From Chara braunii (taxonomy: Eukaryota; Streptophyta; Charophyceae; Charales; Characeae): a stretch of 24,593 nucleotides of DNA. The position numbers were made by a program, and so were the translations under genes. The notes under the pieces are model-generated. The model saw nothing but the letters and a program-made list of their open reading frames with translations, did not search any database and was not told the origin of the DNA. Location of the stretch: assembly GCA_003427395.1 (NCBI GenBank), contig BFEA01000218.1, positions 448,072 through 472,664 on the forward strand, given 5' to 3'. This document shows, one piece after another, positions 19,471-24,593 of the stretch. Every line of letters begins with the position of its first letter. The first letter of the stretch is position 1.

Positions 19471-19752
19471 TTACGACCTATCTCAAAAGGATTCTGCTGG
19501 AAGCTTGACACTAGCAAGCCCTGGGGGACCCAGTGACCCAAGAGAATGGTCTTTGTTTCTATCCACTAGAATTCAACATCACTGCATCATCAGAGCAGTT
19601 GACGAAAAGAATCTACAGCCAGATGCTCCGTTTGTATTGCTTGTTTCAGTGTTCCTTATGCCTCCCAACCCCTCACATGTAAATTTGTACATCTGAAGCT
19701 GTGCACTCTAACATGTCTGCNCCACTCAGCGCCCCCCCCCCCCCAAGCAACC
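19471..19752. other. Stretch with no supported feature
   Basis: One undetermined base (N) at 19721 and a C14 run just after it. No exon or repeat copy could be supported. Confidence 0.4.
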
Positions 19753-19835
19753 TTTTTTTTTTTTGAAGGGCCAGCTTTGGGCCGCTAGGAGGGGTGATAA
19801 GAGCGCCTTCCCCTAGTGGGCTCCTGCTCAAAGTA
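19753..19835 (-). mobile_element. Solo LINE-tail hairpin (copy S4)
   Basis: A T12 run is followed by a hairpin with arms 19785-19794 and 19808-19817 (perfect CTAGG/CCTAG, then partial) around GTGATAAGAGC. Only the terminal hairpin and a few flanking bases of the tail are recognisable, much as in S7. No clear target-site duplication. Confidence 0.65.
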
Positions 19836-20296
19836 TCAAAACGTTTTCCTCATACCTCCTCCACAGCTTTGCTGTGGAACCCCTTTAAGTTAGCCAGTAA
19901 TGCTTAAAACCCTCATATTTGGAGGGGGGTTCCAGAAAGCCCCTTAGTGCTAATGCTTAAGCCGCCAGTACACGACCGCAGACACTGCTGTTACTGGATG
20001 GGGGCAGGGGAAGTAGATGGGAGGCGCAGCTACTGGCAAAATGCTCAGTCTTTGCGTTAGCCAGCCCCCTCCACCTGTGGCCCCACCCTACTCCCAGACC
20101 ACCTCCGATTAGGGCGGGGCACAACATGCATCCCCCTGGTTGTGAGAAGTAGCTATGCTTGCAGGGGTCCCCTGTGTAGGCTTAGGAGTAGTGTGGTAGG
20201 TAAGTAGTGAAAGGTGAAAATGAGAGAAGAATATAGCTTACTTTTTCTGAAAAAAAGAGAAAGGATAGGAAGTAAAAAAGGAATGCCACCGTGTCC
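19836..20296. other. Intergenic or intronic stretch, small hairpin only
   Basis: A perfect small hairpin TCCACAGC/GCTGTGGA with a 3-nt loop lies at 19861-19879. CTTAAGCCGCCAGTAC at 19956-19971 recurs at 23865-23880. Otherwise I see nothing. Confidence 0.4.
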
Positions 20297-20372
20297 AAAA
20301 CTCAGTGGTTAGAACACCGGTTGGAAATGTGCATTGTGGTATGAGATTGCGGGTTCAAAACTCAATTGCAGC
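20297..20372 (+). repeat. tRNA-derived SINE head, copy 1
   Basis: CTCAGTGGTTAGAACACC (20301-20318) resembles a tRNA D-arm/A box and GCGGGTTCAAAACTC (to 20363) resembles a T-arm/B box, at tRNA-like spacing. The acceptor and anticodon stems do not pair well, so this is not a functional tRNA gene. Confidence 0.55.
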
Positions 20373-20589
20373 CTCGGGCATGGACACCGACAGGGCGTTA
20401 GATTGACGCATGGCTGGACATACACTCCCTTGGTCTGGCGCATGGTATTATTACAGACACTGCCTGAGCACCACCCAAGGGTTGTTGTATGTTGCTTCTG
20501 GGTTTCACAGGGGTTGCTTGGAGGTCTTGGTCTTGGGTGTTCTGTTGATCTCCCCAGTCTGGCATATCACACGTTCGTGCCATTCCCAA

Positions 20590-20660
20590 TAGTCGTTCAT
20601 ACGGTAGAGTCATTCGATTACATGTTACAAGGTCACGGGTTCGAGCTTGGTTCGGACCTT
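20590..20660 (+). repeat. tRNA-derived SINE head, copy 2
   Basis: TTCATACGGTAGAGTC (A-box-like) is followed by GGTCACGGGTTCGAGCTTGG (B-box-like, 20631-20650). Spacing is tRNA-like, but stems are degenerate. Together with the copy at 20297 it suggests a dimeric or repeatedly inserted tRNA-SINE. Confidence 0.5.
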
Positions 20661-20705
20661 GGGGGGGTTCCTTGTCCAGCTTGCCCCGTTCTCTCTTCGA
20701 TATAC

Positions 20706-20915
20706 ACACATGATGCTGCCTATACATCTCAATACATAGATTCACAGAGCACACACAGCCTTCGGATATACACACAGCTTGCGAACTATTTATGGCCTAC
20801 GGGCTACATACACAAGTTTCACACATGATGCTGTCTGTACATCTCGATACATAGATTCACGGAGCATACACACAGCCTTCGGGTATACACATAGCTTGGG
20901 AACTACATAACTATC
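20706..20915. repeat. Diverged tandem duplication, unit about 115 bp
   Basis: ACACATGATGCTG starts both 20706 and 20821. Each copy continues with TACATCTC-ATACATAGATTCAC, ACACACAGCCTTCGG and ACACA-AGCTTG in the same order, with scattered substitutions. Confidence 0.88.
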
Positions 20916-21480
20916 AGACTGGGGGGTTCTAGTCATTGGGTGGGGTCTAGTATCTGCAGTAGGTTCAGGTAAGAGATTCCTACTGACATTTGGATAGAAC
21001 TGTCTGGTGGCTATATAAGGCTTAGGCCCTAGGGTAAGGGTAGGGATATACGTCGCTCAGGCCAGTCCGTGTTCCGCCTGGCCTTGGGTAAGCTATGGGA
21101 AGACGGTAAGACTGCTTCAATGGGTGCTACCCTGGGGCCTGTAGTAATTTTTCTGGGCCTGGCGTCCGAAGTTCCCGTTCGACAAGGCTCGTCCGATTCC
21201 GCTTCCACCAGGGTTAGGCAACATATCAGCCCTGGTGCCTATCACTGCTTTTTGGTCCAAGTTGCCTGCGCATTGGTAGGGTAATGGTCCCAAGTGCTGG
21301 TCACACTGAGGTAGGATAGTGGGATAGGGGGTGCGCTAGGAGTATTGACCTGAGGATGGGATGGGAGGTGGTCTCATATTCCAGGACACCCACGGCCTAC
21401 TGCTCCAGGCGATCACTGTGCACTCAGTGACTGGCCTCTACAACACCATGGACTAAAAAAAAAAAAAAAAAACACCGCAT
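20916..21480 (+). other. Unassigned stretch ending in an A18 run
   Basis: Has a TATA-like CTATATAAGG at 21011-21020 and an A run at 21455-21472, so it could be part of a retroposed transcript. The 71-codon frame from 21069 has no recognisable domain. No duplication flanking the A run was found. Confidence 0.3.
21011..21020 (+). promoter_or_regulatory. TATA-box-like motif
   Basis: CTATATAAGG matches a plant TATA box, but no gene start downstream could be supported. A chance match is possible. Confidence 0.2.
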
Positions 21481-21555
21481 GCGACAAAACAACTTTCTCT
21501 GAGGCGTCTGTGAAATGGCATAAGGGCCTCGTTCCAGTGCTCTCTATTGATCAAT

Positions 21556-22521
21556 TTTCGAGAGTAGAGCATGGTTCCTCTTAGGGCCTCGCCAGCCACA
21601 CCACTCCGGGCACTCCCCAGTTCTAGACACTTTACGAGAGTGATCCCTAACGTAAAATCCCACTCGAGAGTGCCTTTCACCACTGCACTCTCGAATGGGC
21701 CGCTCTCCAAGTCTGAAAATGACAGTTGCCACACATCCGGACAGGTTCAGTGTGAAGCAGCCCACCAGAGGTCTGTTTGTCCCTTTGATCTCCACTCCCA
21801 AATCTGGGGTGAAACTCGGAGGTACGAAGGATCCCTCTCGAAAATGCAGCTTTGCAGGCGGTGGTGTCGGGAGTGCTCTCGGGAGCCACATTCTGACAGC
21901 TCCCGAATTCAATCTGACAGAGCAAATTCGGGAGCTGGTGTGGCGACGCTGCACCCCTGAAAACAGCAGCGAGGGCCTTAATCTCGATGGCTCAACTCTC
22001 GAAAATCAGTGGAGGGTTGCCAAAGAGGGCCCTTGTCGCATACCGAAATGGTACAGACCAGAACAAGAACCGACCTCTCTCACATAGTACAAGATAGTGC
22101 AGCGGAAGGCTAAAATACCAATGATCAGACCAATCAATGTCGCAATGCAGGCCAAACGTACATATGAAGGGGCCTGGCTCACACAGGAGGAATGCGCCAG
22201 TCCCCAATCATACACAGATGACGGGAGGGGGATTAGACGAAGAAGAGGGGGAAGATGGGAATGTTGTCAACGCCAGGTCTTCAGTACAGGTCCCAAATAA
22301 TCCCTCGTCCAATGTCTCAATCCCAATGCCGAGTCTGAACCCAAACGTCGTCAAGTCCCAAAGTCACCAATCTCTCTCTCTCTCTCTCTCGTATCCACGT
22401 CGGCCAGAATTGTGGTCAGATGCATTCAGGGAAGTGCTAGTGTGAGTATGCCCTGAGTGGAGCAAGGCCTCTATTTCACCTGAAATCGAGAGTCTGACAG
22501 CTCTCACTTCACTCTCGATTT
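21556..22521. repeat. Cluster B of CTCTCGAAA / TTTCGAGAG motifs in both orientations
   Basis: TTTCGAGAG, CTCTCGAA or close variants occur at 21556, 21632, 21663, 21688, 21835, 21996, 22483 and 22513. Inverted pairs include CAGCTCCCGAATT (21897) with AATTCGGGAGCTG (21925), and AAATCGAGAGT (22483) with ACTCTCGATTT (22511). TGGTGTGG and GAGGCC-type followers recur as in cluster A. CTAGTGTGAGTATGCCCTGA at 22437-22456 matches 152-171 next to cluster A at 19 of 20 bases. Weaker TCGAAA motifs continue to about 22970. Confidence 0.7.
22084..22173 (-). CDS. Speculative exon encoding a transmembrane segment (90 nt)
   Basis: On the minus strand CATTCCTCCTGTGTGAGCCAG could be an acceptor and TACTAT|GTGAGAGAG a donor. 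The 30 codons between (APSYVRLACIATLIGLIIGI and onward) hold a hydrophobic run of about 17 residues followed by basic residues, like a membrane anchor. It starts and ends in phase 0, as would be needed to join the exon at 18118. One other phase is also open, and the segment overlaps motif cluster B, so this may be chance. Confidence 0.28.
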
Positions 22522-23023
22522 TGCGGATGAATTGAGAGTAGTGGAGCGAGGCCCCAAGAGGCTCGCCACACAGTTTACCCCCCCTTGCCACACAGGCTGT
22601 CAGAAAAAAATTGAAAGTCGGCGGTCTACAGTTCACCCCCCCTTCACCACAGGCTGTCGAGGGGCGAGGTTTTCGGTCATGACCAAATGGACTCTGTCTG
22701 CCTTTCCACAGGGCACGGCCGTCATGGAATAGTCCCTGACCCTGCATTGTCCCTGACCCTGACAATGCAAATTCGAACGCAATTCTCGAAAGGCAGGTGG
22801 GTGGGGCACTTTCGAATTTCCATGTCCTGCAGGCAGGCGGGAGGAAACGAATGGGGGAGGGTGTCTGTCGAGCGTACCATTCTGACACCTGTCAAAAACA
22901 TTTTGAGCCGCAATTCTTCGAAAGTCTGTGTGGCGATGCAAAATTGTCGAAAACCTGGTATTCGACAGCCTGTGGCGAGCCTCTAGGTCTGTATGCTTCC
23001 TCCCAGCTCAGTTTTGGGTGGGT
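22522..23023. other. Stretch with weak TCGAAA motifs, no gene seen
   Basis: Contains diverged continuation of the cluster B motifs (for example near 22780, 22812, 22917 and 22950) and a direct repeat of a block around CAGTTTACCCCCCCTT near 22570 and 22630. No coding exon could be supported. Confidence 0.4.
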
Positions 23024-23265
23024 CTTTTTTTTTGTTCTGTTTTCTTTTGAGCAACCAGACTCTACCTTACTAGGGGGGGGGGGGGGGGGGGGTACAAGCA
23101 GCCTCCCCTACTAAGGTTGTTGGTTGCTCCGTTCCATTGGTGGGGAGCAGGACCTGCTGGAAAACGGATCCAGCGTCCCATTACAAGATCCGGCAGAACA
23201 GACCATAGGAACTGGAACAGCCTGCCAACACTCGTTGCCCCAGAAAAGCGGGGGATTGACTGTGT
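23024..23265 (-). mobile_element. Solo LINE 3'-tail element (copy S5)
   Basis: On the minus strand, AGTCAATCCCC and GGGCAACGAGTGTTGGCAG align with the LINE-1 3' UTR. The GCTGGA/TCCAGC hairpin, CTCCCCACCAATGGAACGGAGC, and a terminal hairpin with arms 23065-23076 and 23105-23116 (11 of 12 paired) follow, then a T-interrupted poly(A). The terminal loop has been replaced or expanded by a 20-nt G tract (23073-23092). At about 240 bp this is the longest solo copy. Confidence 0.8.
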
Positions 23266-23669
23266 GGGGAAGGGTTGTGCGGGGTTCGCAAAAGCCTTCC
23301 TAGGGGTACAAGTGGCCTTGTTGTCTCGTGCAGTGGACCAAAGCAATTAGAATAGCTGGGTGTGCTTGTTGTCTTGAGCAGGGAATGGGAGGGAGGCAAG
23401 AGTGTTTGATGCAAAATATTGGACACCACAAGGGTCCGTTAGGTTAGGTCCCCCTTGTACTGGCCAGCTCATGTAGTCATCTGAGAGAGAGGACTGAGAG
23501 GAAGCAAACAAACTGGTGCAAGGGACCCTGCACCTGATTCCCAGCACATGCTGCTTCCCATGAACAAGATTGGGGCCATGACACAGATGAATCCTTCATT
23601 AGGCTTGCCCGTCGAATCCCACTCCTGAGAAAGGACCACCTCTCTGGACAAAGTGTCTGCACAGAGTCA
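23266..23669. other. Stretch with no supported feature
   Basis: Several minus-strand open frames exist, but none has splice sites in a usable phase. Nothing repeated was recognised. Confidence 0.35.
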
Positions 23670-23765
23670 CTCCCCCGAATACAACGTACTGTCATTATAC
23701 CTGTACTTAGACTGAAAGATACCCCAAATTCAGTTATAATGACCATACGTTGTATTCGGCGGAAG
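23670..23765. mobile_element. Palindromic MITE, copy 2
   Basis: TCCCCCGAATACAACGTAC, GTCATTATA, TTAGACTGAAAGATACCCC and TATAATGACC follow in the same order as in 16989-17097, and the right end GTTGTATTCGGCGGAAG complements the left. It differs by scattered substitutions, and its outermost bases do not pair, so it is older or end-eroded. Confidence 0.85.
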
Positions 23766-24377
23766 ACTGTAGTTATCTTCGGAAAAGCTCCCTGTTTGCC
23801 TTGTTATGGTTTGTGGGTGCTGTAAGCCTGTAACACACACTGAGTCCCTCTCAGGACACACTCTCTTAAGCCGCCAGTACTTCCAAAGAGAGTGGCGCGT
23901 TAATGGCCAGCCATTGCTACAGTGGCATGAAGGTTTGCTTCAAATGAATATAGCCCAACCCAGCAGGCCCGTTCATCCCAGCACTTCCCAGCGTGTTAAT
24001 GGCGGCACTTTCGCTAAGTGCTGGTGGTTTAAGAGCATCTTCACTTTTTGTTCTCTGCCGGGGTGTACATAGCTGTTTTAGATGTCGGCTTCTCCAGACG
24101 ATTTGAAGATGTTTTAATCAATTTAATTTCGTCCTTTTCAACTTCGATGAATAAATAGGATTCTTGCTGGTATTCTTCTGTTCGCACCTTAGCAAGTGCG
24201 CGTAGGATCTTTGAATTTTGAATTTTGTTTGAGTTTGCAAGCACTGCTCCACGCCTTGGCATTTGGGCACTGCCGTTCAAGATCTGCGGTGGTTCGCCTG
24301 CCGAAGCTTTCATCGACTTTGCATTTCTCACACTTTCTTGATTTCTGGCACGTGCCAGTGTGACAGACAAACCTCAC
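23766..24377. other. Stretch with one unassigned minus-strand frame
   Basis: A 9-bp inverted repeat CCAGCACTT/AAGTGCTGG lies at 23978-23986 and 24016-24024. On the minus strand an open frame of 109 codons (24370-24041) contains EEYQQESYLFIEVEKDEIKL, which looks protein-like. I find no convincing acceptor, homology or partner exon. It may be a transposon remnant or chance. Confidence 0.3.
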
Positions 24378-24512
24378 GACCGGCACAATGTTCTGATAGG
24401 AGTAGGTGTAGGCCCAGAAAGTACACAAAGGGGCATGCCAAGGATTTTTGGGGAATGCAGGTGAAGTCCCAGAGTCTCCCAGGACAGAACTGGGATCTCC
24501 ATCTGTCAAGTC
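24378..24512 (-). CDS. Speculative upstream exon (135 nt)
   Basis: On the minus strand a very good acceptor (CTCTCTCTACCTCCGATTACCTTGCAG, shown at 24539-24513) precedes 135 nt ending at GTC|GTGAGG. The 45 codons start DLTDGDPSSVLGDSG and include APLCTFWAYTYSYQN. It is phase 0 at both ends, consistent with the other exons on this strand. No domain is recognised, another phase is also open, and linkage to the coiled-coil gene is conjecture. Confidence 0.33.
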
Positions 24513-24558
24513 CTGCAAGGTAATCGGAGGTAGAGAGAGGGTCTGAGGACAAAAAAGA

Positions 24559-24561
<3 letters not shown>

Positions 24562-24593
<32 letters not shown>
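24562..24593. repeat. (GA)n microsatellite at the window end
   Basis: GA units run uninterrupted to the last base. The tract may continue beyond the window. Confidence 0.95.

Noticed and set aside
21069-21284. Plus-strand frame with LGPVVIFLGLASEVPVR, reminiscent of a reverse-transcriptase block
   Set aside because: The resemblance is one short stretch, with no catalytic motif or neighbouring domains.
22137-22445. Plus-strand frame with LDEEEGEDGNVVNARSS
   Set aside because: Overlaps the opposite-strand candidate exon, no splice or start context, and ends in a CT microsatellite.
23540-23640. Minus-strand candidate exon reading EWDSTGKPNEGFICVMAPIL
   Set aside because: It has a fair acceptor (CCTTTCTCAG) and a GT after GAATCAG, but it ends in phase 1 and does not fit the phase-0 chain; no homology is recognised.
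24041-24370. 109-codon minus-strand frame as a gene
   Set aside because: No convincing start, acceptor or homologue; kept only as an unassigned frame in the stretch entry.

Overview
This is eukaryotic nuclear DNA that is dense in repeats. The LINE ORF1 has a DUF4283-like region followed by a CCHC-type knuckle, and ORF2 ends in a reverse-transcriptase zinc-binding region; that combination is typical of green-plant L1-type LINEs. Together with very long introns, CTT/CT microsatellites and long G homopolymers, it suggests a streptophyte with a large genome. A charophyte alga such as Chara is my guess (inference only; no species-specific marker is visible).

Layout. Positions 1-1640 hold no gene I can support, but contain a cluster of the 9-mer TTTCAAGAG and its complement. 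From 2176 to 4330 the minus strand carries the 3' part of a split coiled-coil gene: exons at 4330-4254, 2882-2843 and 2445-2353 and a possible last exon at 2217-2176. Two MITE-like hairpins, a 77-bp retroposed fragment and poly-G tracts lie between them. Positions 4732-12143 are a near-complete but dead LINE on the minus strand (LINE-1), inserted into a CTT-rich tract. Positions 12717-16983 are a second, 5'-truncated LINE on the plus strand (LINE-2) with a perfect 15-bp target-site duplication; it landed inside the terminal repeat of a MITE (16989-17097). A further exon in the same phase as the others lies at 18118-18053, so both LINEs sit in one intron of about 13.7 kb, of which about 85% is LINE. 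A CTT array inside a perfect inverted repeat follows the MITE (17600-17778). A third LINE, present only as a 3' fragment, lies at 18558-19352. The remainder holds solo LINE-tail elements, tRNA-like SINE heads, a second copy of the MITE, a second motif cluster (21556-22521) and two speculative upstream exons.

How it fits together. The host locus is probably one minus-strand gene with long introns, colonised by LINEs, their 3' tails and MITEs. The most notable signal is the LINE 3' tail: on the sense strand it reads GCTGGA/TCCAGC hairpin, GCTCC/GGAGC hairpin, then a terminal hairpin with loop TGCTCTTATCA just before poly(A). The terminal stem differs in sequence among seven copies yet stays complementary in each. 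This looks like an RNA structure kept for recognition by the LINE reverse transcriptase, and it can be retroposed almost alone (3510-3586).
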